A DNA stretch of 64,000 nucleotides from an uncultured Acidobacteriaceae bacterium (lineage in GTDB: Bacteria; Acidobacteriota; Terriglobia; Terriglobales; Acidobacteriaceae): positions 1-64,000 of the forward strand of contig CAIMKZ010000095.1 in NCBI GenBank assembly GCA_903842065.1. Reading direction: 5' to 3'. Positions 42,755-52,837 of this stretch are shown here, piece after piece (position 1 is the stretch's first letter; each line of letters opens with the position of its first letter). The translations under genes were made by a program, and so were the position numbers. The notes under the pieces are model-generated. The model was not told the DNA's origin, searched no databases, and was given only the letters and a program-made list of their open reading frames with translations.

Positions 42755-44257
42755 CTAAAATCTCAACCGCCGCAGGAAAGCCGGCACATCCAGATCTCGA
42801 TGCTCTTCCTCTTTCGGTTCGTTGAACAACGAGGGCTCCGGCGCTTCAGTTGCTTCCAATTCGGGCTGGCGGGTAGTGAACGGCCGTGCTTCTATGCCTG
42901 CCTCTGCCCGCGGATCTACCCGAAAGTCGGTTGCAAAATCCCGCATCGCGTGCGGATCAACCTCCGGCTGCTCTTCCACTTCTATGAGTTCTTCCGCCTC
43001 CAACTCCGGCTGCGGCGCGGCCATCTTCGGCGCCGACACCGTCACCGTAGTCGCAACTGCCGGCTTCGACGACGAAAAGAACAACGGCTCCGCCGGCTGG
43101 CTGTCCTCCTCTTCGCTCATAAACCGGGGCAGAGCAGGAGCTGACGGCGCTTCGGGCTCGACGGCCTGCGCATCGCGCTCCCGCATCCATGAATCGGGAG
43201 CAATCACAGGCACCGTAATCACCGGCGTATCTTCCACATTCAGCATGCGCGCGCGGCGTTCCGGCATCTGGTCGCGGAAGCCGGTTGCGATCACCGTAAT
43301 CTTCACCTCGTCGCCCATCTTCTCGTCCAGAACCGCGCCGAAGATCACGTTGGCGTCCTCGTGCGCTGAAGTTTGAATCAGCGACGAAGCCTCGTTGACC
43401 TCAGACAGCTTCAGACCGCTCGATCCCGTGATATTGATCAGGATGCCGCGTGCTCCGTCGATCGCGCCCGCATCGAGCAGCGGCGACGCCATCGCGGCCT
43501 GCGCCGCCTCAATCGCCCGGTTTGCTCCCGAGCGCACCGCCGTGCCCATTACCGCCTGACCCATGCCCGCCATCGTCGTCTTCACATCGGCAAAGTCGCG
43601 GTTGATGATGCCCGGAATCGTAATGATGTCGCTTATGCCCTGTACGCCCTGGCGAAGCACGTCGTCGGCGATCCGGAAACTCTCAAAGAAGCCCGCGTCC
43701 TTGGCCACCGCCAGCAGCTTCTCGTTGGGGATCACGATCATCGTGTCCACACTCTCGATCAGCTCGTTCAATCCTCGCTCGGCCTGCTGCAACCGCCGCT
43801 TGCCTTCAAACGCGAACGGCCGCGTCACCACCGCCACGGTCAGAATTCCCATCTCGCTGGCCAGCGAGGCGATCACCGGAGCCGCGCCCGTGCCCGTGCC
43901 TCCGCCAAGACCTGCGGTCACAAACACCATATCGGCGCCTTCCAGAGCCTCGATAATCTTCTCCGAGTCTTCAAGCGCCGCGCGACGGCCGATGTCGGGG
44001 TTCGAGCCCGCGCCCAGGCCAGAGGTCAATCGCACGCCCAGTTGCAGCTTCACCGGAGCCTGCGAGAGCTTGAGAGCCTGCACGTCGGTGTTGGCCGCGA
44101 TAAACTCCACGCCCTCCATCCGCGCCTGGATCATGCGGTTCACGGCGTTGCCGCCGCCGCCACCCACTCCGATTACCTTGATCCGCGCACCACGCTCGTT
44201 ATCGTCGTGATACTGGATGCGCATCTCTCCGGCTTCGTTCCGCTCATGCTCCATCAT
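42755..44257 (-). CDS. ftsZ: Cell division protein FtsZ
   Basis: A 500-residue tubulin homologue that forms the Z ring. The GTP-binding signature [12 protein letters not shown]-terminal [16 protein letters not shown], and T7-loop region [11 protein letters not shown] are intact. After residue ~330 comes a long acidic/Pro-rich linker, then the C-terminal conserved peptide [11 protein letters not shown] that binds FtsA. Start ATG 44257 with GGGGAG 6 bases upstream. Follows ftsA by 56 bases. Confidence 0.96.
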   Translation of the reverse strand: MMEHERNEAGEMRIQYHDDNERGARIKVIGVGGGGGNAVNRMIQARMEGVEFIAANTDVQALKLSQAPVKLQLGVRLTSGLGAGSNPDIGRRAALEDSEKIIEALEGADMVFVTAGLGGGTGTGAAPVIASLASEMGILTVAVVTRPFAFEGKRRLQQAERGLNELIESVDTMIVIPNEKLLAVAKDAGFFESFRIADDVLRQGVQGISDIITIPGIINRDFADVKTTMAGMGQAVMGTAVRSGANRAIEAAQAAMASPLLDAGAIDGARGILINITGSSGLKLSEVNEASSLIQTSAHEDANVIFGAVLDEKMGDEVKITVIATGFRDQMPERRARMLNVEDTPVITVPVIAPDSWMRERDAQAVEPEAPSAPALPRFMSEEEDSQPAEPLFFSSSKPAVATTVTVSAPKMAAPQPELEAEELIEVEEQPEVDPHAMRDFATDFRVDPRAEAGIEARPFTTRQPELEATEAPEPSLFNEPKEEEHRDLDVPAFLRRLRF

Positions 44258-44313
44258 CTCTGCTCCCCTGACCGCTTCCTCTTGAAACCCGCTAACTTGC
44301 CGACTTGCTGCCT

Positions 44314-45522
44314 TCAATAACTCGATGCGAACGCGGCACGTAGCCGCGCCCGGAAACTGCGATCCTCAGCCGACCTCATCGCGCGCGTCCGGTTGGCATA
44401 TAAAAGCATGCCGATGGCTGTCGCAAAGCCCGGATGAGCCAGCTCACCCGGCATCTGCGACAATCGCATCGGCGTACCTGTCCTTGCTGGCGCGCGCAGC
44501 TGACTCTCGGCCACATCCAGCAGCCCGTGCAGCATCGCCCCGCCTCCCGTAAGCACACAGCCCGCTCCCAGCGCGTTCTCCACGCCGCCTTCGCGCAGCC
44601 GATCTTTCACGTAGTGCAATAACTCCCGGGCACGCGGCTCCAGAATCTCCGCCATCGCCCTCAGCTCCAGCCGCTGCGGCTGTGGATTGGCGATCTCAAT
44701 CGCGGCGCCCTCTGAAACCGACGTCACCACCGCGGAGCCATATTGCCGCTTCAGGTCCTCGGCCAGCGCCACCGGCATCTGCAAACCGATCGCTAGATCG
44801 TTGGTGAAGTGCGCGCCCCCGATCGGCACCGAAGCCGTATGGGCCACCGCGCTCTCAAAGTACACGGCAATCTCGGTCGAGTGCGCGCCAATATCGATCA
44901 ACGCGACGCCCAGCTCCCGCTCGTCGGCCGACAGCGTGCTCTCGGCGGCTGCCAGCGGCTCGAGGATTACGTCCGTGACCACCAAACTCGCCTTGTTCGC
45001 GCAGGTGATCGCACTTTGCAGCGCGCTCCCCGAGCAGGTGGCGATATGCAGGTCCACTTCCAGCCGCGTTCCCACCATCCCCACTGGATCGAACACTCCC
45101 GGCTCGCCGTCCACAATGAACTGCCGCGGAAGCAGGTGCAGAAACTCCCGGTCCGGAGGCCTTTCGATCGACCGCGCCCGGTCCACCACCGTGCGCACGT
45201 CCTCGCGCGTGATGTCCCGCAGACGGCTGCCCAGTTCGAGCCCGCCCCGGGTATTAATGCCGCGGATATGCGGTCCGCCGATGCCCACTACGCAGTGGTC
45301 GATGTTGAGTCGCGCGACTTTCTCGGCCTGCTCGCTGGCCCGGCGCACGGCGCGCGTGGCCGCGCCCAACTCGGCGATCAGGCCCCGGCGCATCCCCGCC
45401 GACTCCACGATGCCGTGCCCGCGATAGCGCGGAAGGCCGTCGATCACCTCAGCCACCAGAACCCGCGTCCAGGCGCTGCCGACGTCGAGCACAGCAATCA
45501 GATTGTCTTCTCTCTGCGCCAT
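44314..45522 (-). CDS. ftsA: Cell division protein FtsA
   Basis: A 402-residue actin-fold protein that tethers FtsZ to the membrane. Visible parts are [17 protein letters not shown] (phosphate 1), the 1C/SHS2-type insertion ([17 protein letters not shown]), [17 protein letters not shown] (phosphate 2), [12 protein letters not shown] (adenosine site) and a C-terminal amphipathic basic tail ([13 protein letters not shown]). The ATG at 45522 is 5 bases past the ftsQ stop and uses GGTGAG inside the ftsQ end as ribosome site, so translation is coupled. Confidence 0.95.
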   Translation of the reverse strand: MAQREDNLIAVLDVGSAWTRVLVAEVIDGLPRYRGHGIVESAGMRRGLIAELGAATRAVRRASEQAEKVARLNIDHCVVGIGGPHIRGINTRGGLELGSRLRDITREDVRTVVDRARSIERPPDREFLHLLPRQFIVDGEPGVFDPVGMVGTRLEVDLHIATCSGSALQSAITCANKASLVVTDVILEPLAAAESTLSADERELGVALIDIGAHSTEIAVYFESAVAHTASVPIGGAHFTNDLAIGLQMPVALAEDLKRQYGSAVVTSVSEGAAIEIANPQPQRLELRAMAEILEPRARELLHYVKDRLREGGVENALGAGCVLTGGGAMLHGLLDVAESQLRAPARTGTPMRLSQMPGELAHPGFATAIGMLLYANRTRAMRSAEDRSFRARLRAAFASSY

Positions 45523-45527
45523 TGTGC

Positions 45528-46808
45528 TCACCCACCGCCCTGCATCTTGGCCCCGCTTGCCGCGCGCTTCTTCTGCGAGGCCGGCTTCACGGGCTTCTTC
45601 ACCGTCTTGCGCTTGCTTGCGCTCAGCGCCGTCTTCTTGGCCGCCAAACTCTTCTTCGAGGCAGAAGACGTGGACTGCTTCGCCGTCGTAACACCTGCCG
45701 TCTTTGCCAGCCTGGCTGAATCCTGCTTCTTCACCGCCGAGGGCTTGCCCTTCGCAGTCAAAGGCGCCTTGCCCTCTGCCACCTGCGCCGTTCCCGCATC
45801 TCCGGCAACTGCATCCGCAGTACCTTTGCCTGGATTCATCTCCAGCACCACCTGCTGGTCGTAACGCAGGTCTACGCTCGCCAAGTGCGGATACTGCTGC
45901 TTCCACTCCGCAATGTGCGTCCGGTACCGCTCGAAACGCTCCAGAAACCGGTCGTCGCCGAAGTGCGCCAGAATGTCGCCGCCCTGCTCCGGCATCGTCA
46001 CCCGCGCATCCTCGGGGTCGGTCATATCGATCTCAGACAACTGCTCGGTGGCGCGCCGGCCACCGGAGCCAAGCTCCGCCATCAGCCGCTGGTACACCGC
46101 CATCCGCTTCTGTCGCGCCGAGGCCGTGTCCCCCGCATCGATCCCCGTCACCACTGGAAACGAATAATGGTGCCGCGCCATCGCCGAGGCCGGCATCGAC
46201 AGCAGAACACCGTTCGCGTCCACCAGACCGATCTCGTTGCCGTGCCGCGTAAACGCCACCGGCCTGCGCTCCACGACAGATACCCTGATCCGGTCCGGCA
46301 GCAGGCGCATCACCGTCGCATGCTCCACCCAGGGAAGCTGCTCCAACTGCCGCCGACGCTCGCTCAGTGAAATAAAAAAGACGTTGCGGCCCACATCTTC
46401 GCCAAACACAGTGAGCATCTCCGGCCGGCTCACCTCGGTCAGCCCCGCGGCCTGAATCGCATCGGTGCCGGTGATGCGGAAGCGCGAATCGCGCTCCAGG
46501 TAGGTGCGGAGCATCAGCACGCCGATCCCAAGCCCAACCAGCACCGCCATTGCGTTTAATGCGAAGAAGATTCGCGCTACCCGCGAGCGCGGACGCCACC
46601 ATGGGCCTCTTGGCTCATCGAACCTCGGAAAACGCGCACGTCTACCCGCAGCCTCGCCATCCTCGTCCGGATCGCCAAAGTCCAGCCGCATCTCCGGCTG
46701 AACCCGCTCCGCTCGGGGCGTGGAGCGCCGTGAGCGCGAGGCCTGAGCCTCGGCTGGCGCTGTCTCTTCCCAGGGAAGAGAACGGGATTGGTTTTCATGA
46801 TTCGTCAC
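45528..46808 (-). CDS. ftsQ: Cell division protein FtsQ with C-terminal histone-H1-like tail
   Basis: A 426-residue bitopic divisome protein: cytoplasmic Arg-rich N-terminus, one membrane helix (~78-100, FFALNAMAVLVGLGIGVLML), POTRA domain (FRITGTDAIQAAGL), and the FtsQ beta domain (PWVEHATVMRLLPDRIRVSVVERRPVA). After residue ~340 it carries ~85 extra residues rich in Lys, Ala, Ser and Thr, ending KMQGGG. FtsQ is normally 250-300 residues, so the tail is an addition, located in the periplasm. The start is GTG at 46808. First of ftsQ-ftsA-ftsZ. Confidence 0.92.
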   Translation of the reverse strand: MTNHENQSRSLPWEETAPAEAQASRSRRSTPRAERVQPEMRLDFGDPDEDGEAAGRRARFPRFDEPRGPWWRPRSRVARIFFALNAMAVLVGLGIGVLMLRTYLERDSRFRITGTDAIQAAGLTEVSRPEMLTVFGEDVGRNVFFISLSERRRQLEQLPWVEHATVMRLLPDRIRVSVVERRPVAFTRHGNEIGLVDANGVLLSMPASAMARHHYSFPVVTGIDAGDTASARQKRMAVYQRLMAELGSGGRRATEQLSEIDMTDPEDARVTMPEQGGDILAHFGDDRFLERFERYRTHIAEWKQQYPHLASVDLRYDQQVVLEMNPGKGTADAVAGDAGTAQVAEGKAPLTAKGKPSAVKKQDSARLAKTAGVTTAKQSTSSASKKSLAAKKTALSASKRKTVKKPVKPASQKKRAASGAKMQGGG

Positions 46809-47076
46809 GCCTGAGCTTGGTCGTGAGAGTCGCCAACCTTCACTATAGCCCGCAATTTGTGTGCCAATTTCAGCGCACGATTAAGGGGAATCCGCGCCGT
46901 TACGGGGAAGAACAGGTGTCAAGAATCGGCGTAGGAATTTTCGGTACTCAGATAAAGCACGGCGCTCCAATGCCGGATGTGGTGCAAGAACGCCCAAAAC
47001 CCGCCACGAACAAGCTAACTCGCTGACAAGCTGAGTTCGATCCGTACGCCCGTGGAGTACGACCGCCCGCACCAAC
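46809..47076. other. Spacer upstream of ftsQ
   Basis: 268 bases without a supported gene, between the CSS-EAL gene and ftsQ; it must carry the ftsQ promoter if the upstream gene was inserted later. No clear promoter hexamers found. Confidence 0.35.
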
Positions 47077-48674
47077 TCACGAATTTGACTCCGAACTCAC
47101 TGCAGGACTCGTCCGTTGCGCGACAAGCAGTTCACAAAGCGTTTCAATCGGCATTGGCTTGCCGAAGAGCCAGCCCTGAGCGAACTGCACGCCGCGACTG
47201 CGGAGAAAGTCCGCCTGGGTTTCGGTTTCAACGCCTTCAGCTGTGATGAAGAGCTTGAGGGAGTGGGCCATGTCGATGATGTGGGGAACGACCTGGCTGG
47301 TAACGCCATCGGTGGCGATAGTCTCCACGAACGACTTGTCGATTTTGAGCACATCTAGACCGAGGCTCTGGAGGCAGGAGAGGCTGGAATAACCCGTGCC
47401 GAAGTCGTCGATGGCAACAACAATCCCCTGCTTGCGGATGGCGTCGAGGATTTCGCTCGTCTCCTTGCCCTGCAAAAAGCCGCGTTCGGTGGCCTCGGCC
47501 GCAATATTCTTCGGCTGCGCCTTGCTGCTATTTAGCATCCGGCGGAAGAGTTCAACCGTTTCCGCGGAACGCAAATCGGCAGCGGAGAGGTTGATGGCGA
47601 CAAAAAACTCCTGATCGATCTGGAGCAGGCTGGGGAGATCGGCAGCGACGATCTCGCCCACGCAGGCGGTAATGCGGGTGATAACGCCGCATTCTTCGGC
47701 GATGGGGATGAAAGTATCCGGGCGGACAATCTCCCCGCCGGCACGCCGCCAACGCACCAAAGCTTCGGCGCCTATCCAACGCTTTGTTGCCAGCTCCACA
47801 ACCGGCTGATACTCCAGATAGAACTCTCCGCGCTTCGCCGCTGCACGGAGAACGGAAGGCAGGGAGAGCTGGATACGCGAAATGTACTTCACAGCCCACG
47901 CAAGACCAACTCCGCACAAGAGTCCAATGGGGACGAAGGCTACGGCGAAGTGCTGTGCTCGGCGGTTCGCATAGATTACTGGGATTGCCGCAACAACCGC
48001 GTAGTCGCGTGCTGGAGATCGCACCTGGGGACCACATAGCCCGCATCAATAAAGGTCGTTGCGCCGCCTTTTGGGATGACCGTAAGCCACTTCGAGGGTA
48101 TGTTTCCACCACGTTTTGAGATGAAGTTCCGATTTGGGGAGGAGGGAACAAAAACCCCGATTGAGATATCGGGCCCCTCGGTTGGAGTATCGACAGCGAG
48201 GTTAGGGTTTATGACGATAGCCACGCCGTCCGTTGACATCACGCTTATTAGGGACGAGGGGGCAATTGAAAGCCGAATGTTGTTTCGTTCCGTGACCCTA
48301 CCGCTTGTGACCAGTTCCGGAGGACCAATCGGTATTGGAGCCGTGGTGCCCAGTGAAGTACACACAAGCATGTCGCCGGAGACGCGGCCCACAGCCTGGA
48401 TATAACTCGACTCCACGTCGAGTTGATGCATGATTTTGATTTCGCCAGGGGAACAGGGCGCCAGATGGTCGTTATTGAGTATGTCCCGGGCTCGTTTGAA
48501 CTGGCTCGTAGTTTCATCCAAGCGGTGCAACACGTCTTGCGCATAGCTCAATGCTAGAGACTTTTCAGATGTCAGGCTCTCGTTCCATGCAATCCAGATA
48601 GAACCCAGAATCGGCGCCACCATTGCAACCACGCCAATGATCGATGCAAGTGCTACGCCGGAAGAGCGTCGCAT
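47077..48674 (-). pseudogene. CSS-motif EAL cyclic-di-GMP phosphodiesterase, split by a frameshift
   Basis: Two overlapping frames together make one PdeC-like protein. The first (48674 to 47976) has a membrane helix and a periplasmic CSS-type domain with Cys74 (APCSPGE) and Cys105 (MLVCTS), the spacing of the redox pair in E. coli PdeC. The second (48024 to 47077) has the second membrane helix (FVPIGLLCGVGLAWAV) and a complete EAL domain (EALVRW, EATERG, DDFGTGYSSL, KIDKSFV, EGVET). One extra base in the C4 run at 48027-48030 would join them. Either a real pseudogene, a sequencing error, or rarely a -1 frameshift. ATG 48674 follows GAGG. It interrupts the murC-ftsQ junction. Confidence 0.85.
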
Positions 48675-48866
48675 GACTAACCTCAACCATTCTGCCCGCT
48701 CCTCGTCGGGAAAGGGCGCAGCGAAACCTCGCTAATGTTGGAAATCATACAACTTATCTGCTTTTGAATGCAGAATAATTCCATCGAAAGAACATTTCAG
48801 GATTTCCCATCCGGTGAATAGGATGTGGGCGCTTACTTGCCTCTGTTACCGTTCCTTCGACTGAAC

Positions 48867-50231
48867 CTACTCCAGCGCCTTAAGGATCATCGGCCCCAGC
48901 TGGCTCACGCTTCCCGCGCCCAGCGTCAGAATCAGATCGCCCTCGCGCGCCGCCTCGGCTGCCTTCCGCACCGCATCGGCAAACTCAGGGACGTACTCCA
49001 CACTCGGCCCCTCGATCTTCTCCGCCAGCCGCTCGGCCGTTACGCCCGGAATCGGTTCCTCGCTGGCCGCATAGATCGGCAGCACAAACACCGTATCGGC
49101 GTCTCTGAACGCGCCACCAAACTCGTCCATAAGATCGAGAGTTCGGGAGAACCTGTGCGGCTGGAAGAGCACATGAATCTTCCCATGCCCACACTCTCGC
49201 GCCGCCGCCAGTGTCGCCAGAATCTCCGTCGGATGATGCCCGTAGTCGTCCACCACCGAAACCCCGCGCACCACGCCCTTCGGCTGGAATCGCCGGTCCA
49301 CGCCACGAAAACTCTTCAACCCCTCAGATATCTGCTCCGGTCCCACGCCCAGTTGCCGCGCAATCGCCACCGCCGCCGTCGCATTCAGCACGTTGTGCTT
49401 TCCCGGCACATGCAGCTCGAACGGCCCCAGCGGTACGCCGCCCTCCCACACCTGGAATCGCGCCAGGCACTCCGCCTGCCCCCGGGCAAGAATCTCCATC
49501 CGGAAGTCGGCCTCCGTGCGCTCTCCATATGTACAAACTCGCCGCTTCGCACGTGGCAGAATCCCGCGCAGCAGATCGTTGTCCACGCACGCCGTCACCG
49601 CGCCGTAGAACGGCACCTTGTCCATGAACTCCAGATACGCTCGCTCCACGTCTTCCATGTCGTGGTAGCAGTCCATGTGCTCGCGGTCCAGATTCGTCAC
49701 CACCGCCAGAATCGGAGACAGCTTCAGGAACGAACGGTCGCTCTCGTCGGCCTCGGCAACCAGAAAGTGCGACTTGCCCAGCCGCGCATTCGATCCCAGC
49801 GCGCCCACGCGGCCGCCCACCACCACTGTCGGGTCCAGGCCGCCCGCGGCCAGCACCGCGGCCACCATCGAAGTCGTCGTTGTCTTGCCGTGCATCCCGG
49901 CAATCGCGATCCCGTACTTGAGCCGCATCAACTCGGCCAGCATCTCCGCCCGCTGAATCACCGGAATCTTGCGCGCATGAGCCTCAACCACCTCGGGATT
50001 CGTCCGGCTTACAGCAGAACTCGTCACCACCACCGTCGCACCCGCGACGTTGGCCGCGTCGTGGCCCTCGTAGATCGTCGCGCCCAGCGCCGCAAGCCGG
50101 TCCGTCGCCGGACTCCGCTTCAGGTCGCTGCCCGAGACTCGCATCTCCAGGTTGAGCAGGATCTCGGCGATGCCGCTCATCCCGATTCCGCCGATGCCGA
50201 TAAAGTGCGCGTGTTGGCTGGTTGCAAACAT
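48867..50231 (-). CDS. murC: UDP-N-acetylmuramate--L-alanine ligase
   Basis: A 454-residue ATP-dependent ligase adding L-Ala to UDP-MurNAc. It has the N-terminal Rossmann start HFIGIGGIGMSGIAEIL, the ATP loop GMHGKTTTTSMVA, the VAEADESDRSFL and NLDREHMDCY blocks and VVDDYGHHPTEI. Normal length. Minus strand, separated from murG by two opposite-strand genes and from ftsQ by the CSS-EAL gene. Confidence 0.96.
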   Translation of the reverse strand: MFATSQHAHFIGIGGIGMSGIAEILLNLEMRVSGSDLKRSPATDRLAALGATIYEGHDAANVAGATVVVTSSAVSRTNPEVVEAHARKIPVIQRAEMLAELMRLKYGIAIAGMHGKTTTTSMVAAVLAAGGLDPTVVVGGRVGALGSNARLGKSHFLVAEADESDRSFLKLSPILAVVTNLDREHMDCYHDMEDVERAYLEFMDKVPFYGAVTACVDNDLLRGILPRAKRRVCTYGERTEADFRMEILARGQAECLARFQVWEGGVPLGPFELHVPGKHNVLNATAAVAIARQLGVGPEQISEGLKSFRGVDRRFQPKGVVRGVSVVDDYGHHPTEILATLAAARECGHGKIHVLFQPHRFSRTLDLMDEFGGAFRDADTVFVLPIYAASEEPIPGVTAERLAEKIEGPSVEYVPEFADAVRKAAEAAREGDLILTLGAGSVSQLGPMILKALE

Positions 50232-50446
50232 GAGGTTGAAACTTCAATGTATCACCAGCGATGCCTGAGCACAGGCGCGGCTTTCTCATTCCGGCATCCA
50301 TGTGACTCGCCCGCGCAACTATTTCCGTCACACGCTGTTTGACAAAGTGAAAGCCGGCCCACGGAGCTTCCGTAGACGGCAGCGTTGAGAGCGGAGACAA
50401 TCTCCGCCCCCCGCCTCAAGCACAGCGGACAACGCGAGGAGGATGT

Positions 50447-50938
50447 ATGCGATTCACACGCCCGATCTGGTTCGTCCTTTTGATCGCAGTAGCCGCTCTT
50501 TCCTTTACCGCATCCGCGAACGCTCAGTTCCAGATCGGAGTGGCTATCGGCCCGTCCGTCGTCCCGGCGCAGTACTACGGCGCCTACGGTCCGCCCGTAT
50601 GCGAGTGGGGCTATCTCCCCTACGCTCCTTATGCCTGCGTCCCTTACGGCTACTATGGCCGGGAGTGGTTCGTCAGCGGCGTCTTTATCGGCGCGGGTCC
50701 ATGGCGCGGACGGGGCTTCAGGGGCCGGGAGTTTGGTGAAGGATACGAAAGGCGTGGCGGCGACGAAGGCTACCGTGGCGGATATGCCAACGAGCGCCGT
50801 GAATCCCCTGCCCCGCGTGGCTTCTCATCCGGCTCCGAGCGCGGATACTCATCCGGCCCCGGACGTGAATATGCTGGCCCCGGACGCGGAAACTCCGGCC
50901 CCGGTTTTGGCGGCGGCATGAGGGGTGGGCGCCGGTAG
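50447..50938 (+). CDS. Small secreted Gly/Arg/Tyr-rich protein
   Basis: A 163-residue protein with a signal peptide (LLIAVAALSFTASANAQ). The mature part has a YGPPVCEWGYLPYAPYACVPYGYYG-like aromatic segment with two Cys, then a low-complexity tail of Gly, Arg, Ser and Pro. Similar Tyr-Pro-rich, Arg-Gly-tailed secreted proteins are frequent in Acidobacteria; function unknown. GAGGAGG lies 5 bases upstream of the ATG. Plus strand inside the otherwise minus-strand cell-wall cluster, closed by the terminator at 50950-50996. Confidence 0.8.
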   Translation: MRFTRPIWFVLLIAVAALSFTASANAQFQIGVAIGPSVVPAQYYGAYGPPVCEWGYLPYAPYACVPYGYYGREWFVSGVFIGAGPWRGRGFRGREFGEGYERRGGDEGYRGGYANERRESPAPRGFSSGSERGYSSGPGREYAGPGRGNSGPGFGGGMRGGRR

Positions 50939-50949
50939 CCGATTCAACA

Positions 50950-50996
50950 GGAATGCAAAAGGCCCGTCTGCCTTGCAGACGGGCCTTTTGCATTCC
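50950..50996 (+). terminator. Rho-independent terminator
   Basis: Twenty-two-base perfect arms (50950-50971 and 50975-50996, core AAAAGGCCCGTCTGC) with a 3-base loop, just past the stop of the Gly/Arg-rich protein. Confidence 0.92.
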
Positions 50997-51064
50997 TCAA
51001 CTTCCGGCGCTACAATTGCGCGTTCTATCGTTACTGGGCACGAGCGTCTGTAAAGGAGGAGTCC

Positions 51065-51586
51065 ATGAAGCATTTCGCATTCCGTTACGTTGTAAATGCA
51101 TCTCTCCTGCTGCTGATATGTGGCTTTTCGGCGCCAGGGCTCCGCTCTCAGGCGCTGACCACCGAAGCCGATTGGAAGATGGCGGACAAAGAAGTCTCGA
51201 AGATCAGCCACCATATCCGCTCCTTGAAGGAGCAGATCCCGGACTTGAACCAGCAGAGCGACATGCTCCTCAAAGAGGAAGAATCGCTCGATTCCAAGTC
51301 ATGCAGCTCCGATAACCAGCGCGACAGCTGCGAAAGCAACACCAGCACAAAAGCCGAGTTAGAACAAAGAAGACGTGTTCTGCTCGAGCAAGCTCAGGCC
51401 GACGAGAAGCAATTGCTATCGCTTCAGGATCAACTGGTAGTTCAGCTCGCCAGGATCCGCGCGTCCGCGGTTCTTCAAGGCCGTGAGGCCTGGACCGAGC
51501 GGCTGAAAAAGTGCGCCGCCCTTCCCGCTGCCGACGCGGCTACCTGCTTCGGTGAGGCGCAAAGAGAACATAAACGCACTATGTAA
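51065..51586 (+). CDS. Secreted coiled-coil protein of unknown function
   Basis: A 173-residue protein with signal peptide (NASLLLLICGFSAPGLRSQ). The mature part is predicted helical, with heptad-like stretches (EVSKISHHIRSLKEQIPDLNQQ and ELEQRRRVLLEQAQADEKQLLSLQDQL) and four cysteines (SKSCSSDNQRDSC, KKCAAL, ATCFGE) that could form two disulfides. AAAGGAGGAG lies 4 bases upstream of the ATG. No family recognised. It converges with murG across a 16-base gap. Confidence 0.75.
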   Translation: MKHFAFRYVVNASLLLLICGFSAPGLRSQALTTEADWKMADKEVSKISHHIRSLKEQIPDLNQQSDMLLKEEESLDSKSCSSDNQRDSCESNTSTKAELEQRRRVLLEQAQADEKQLLSLQDQLVVQLARIRASAVLQGREAWTERLKKCAALPAADAATCFGEAQREHKRTM

Positions 51587-51602
51587 TTCTTAAGCGCCCG
51601 AT

Positions 51603-52709
51603 TCAGTTCCCTGACCGGGCCGGCGCGCTCGCCAGCTCCACCAGCCTGCCCGCGATTCGCTCCGCCGCGTCCGGATGCGCCTGCGTCCGCGCGGCTTTGC
51701 CCATCGCCGCCAGCCGCTCCGGCGTCTTCAGCAGTGCCGCCAGCGTTCCGGCCAGCAGACCCTTCACCGCCAGCTCCCGCTCTTCGAGCATCGCCGCCGC
51801 TCCGGCCGCCACCATCTGCTCGGCGTTCCGCTTCTGGTGATCGTCCGCAGCCGCGGCAAAAGGAACCAACAGCGCCGCCTTGCCCGCCGCGGCCAGCTCC
51901 GCCACCGTCGAGGCCCCGCTCCGGCTCAGCACCAGATGCGCGCGCGCAAACTGTGCCGGCATATCGCTCAGAAACGGCCGCACCTCCCACCGCGAAGGGT
52001 CCGCGCCGCTCGCCTTGTAAGCCGCCAGCGTCTCCTCAAAGCTCCTCGGCCCGCTCTGGTGCAACACCGTTAATCCCGGCACTGCATCGAGCAGCTCCCG
52101 CACCGCCTTCGGCATCTCGGTGTTCAAGATTCGCGCCCCCTGCGATCCGCCAAACACCAGCAGATGCGGAGCCGCAGCCGCGGGTTCGGTCAGCGAAAAG
52201 AACTCCGCCCGCACCGGAATTCCCGTCACCTCCACGTTGCGGAAGTACCCGGCCGCCGCGGGAAAATTCACCGCCGCCGCCTGTACGCGCTTGCCCACCA
52301 GTCGATTCGCAAGCCCCGGCATCGCATTCGGCTCAAAGGCCATCGCCGGAACGCCCATCATCAAAGCCGCGCCCATCGCCGGACCCGAAGCGTATCCGCC
52401 CACGCCAAACACAACATCGGCGTTGAATTCCCGAATCAGCCTGCGGCAATCGAACAAACTCATCGGCAACTGCGCCAGCGTCCGCAGCCGCGTCGCCAGT
52501 GACACCTTGTTCAGCGGACCCACTTCAATCAACTTCAGCGCGAAGCCCGCCTCCGGAACCAGCCGCGTCTCAAGCCCCCGCGCCGTGCCCACAAACAGCA
52601 CCTCCGCCGAGTGCTTCGCCTTGAGCACAAGCGCCACCGCCAGCGCGGGATACAGATGCCCCCCCGTCCCTCCTCCGGCAATCAAAACGCGAAATCCCGC
52701 CAAGCTCAC
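51603..52709 (-). CDS. murG: UDP-GlcNAc:lipid I N-acetylglucosaminyltransferase
   Basis: A 368-residue GT28 enzyme turning lipid I into lipid II on the inner membrane face. It has the N-terminal G-loop AGGGTGGHLYPALAVA, a second loop FGGSQGARILN and the donor-site region HQSGPRSFEE and SRSGASTVAELAAAGKAALLVP. The start is GTG at 52709; a TTG two codons later (52703) has a better-spaced AGAGG and may be the real one. Downstream of ftsW, with repeats in the 128-base gap. Confidence 0.95.
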   Translation of the reverse strand: MSLAGFRVLIAGGGTGGHLYPALAVALVLKAKHSAEVLFVGTARGLETRLVPEAGFALKLIEVGPLNKVSLATRLRTLAQLPMSLFDCRRLIREFNADVVFGVGGYASGPAMGAALMMGVPAMAFEPNAMPGLANRLVGKRVQAAAVNFPAAAGYFRNVEVTGIPVRAEFFSLTEPAAAAPHLLVFGGSQGARILNTEMPKAVRELLDAVPGLTVLHQSGPRSFEETLAAYKASGADPSRWEVRPFLSDMPAQFARAHLVLSRSGASTVAELAAAGKAALLVPFAAAADDHQKRNAEQMVAAGAAAMLEERELAVKGLLAGTLAALLKTPERLAAMGKAARTQAHPDAAERIAGRLVELASAPARSGN

Positions 52710-52740
52710 CTCTTCAGACTTCCATCTCAGAACAATCGCC

Positions 52741-52777
52741 GGGTGCCCCAGGTCTCGATTTTGAGACCTGGGGAAGC
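52741..52777 (+). repeat. GGTGCCCC hairpin repeat, copy G
   Basis: GGGTGCCCC with arms CCCAGGTCTC / GAGACCTGGG; lies in the ftsW-murG gap next to a GGGACTA-type repeat. Confidence 0.88.
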
Positions 52778-52804
52778 GAGACCTTCAACCAGGGAGGCAT
52801 TTTC

Positions 52805-52836
52805 TGATCCCTGTTCCCTAGTCCCTCAGTCCCTGC
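52805..52836 (-). repeat. GGGACTA-type short tandem repeat
   Basis: On the minus strand: GGGACTGA, GGGACTA, GGGAACA, GGGATCA units, immediately after the ftsW stop. CAGGGACTGAGGGACTAGGG is also found in the gcvPB insertion. Confidence 0.8.
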
Positions 52837-52837
52837 A

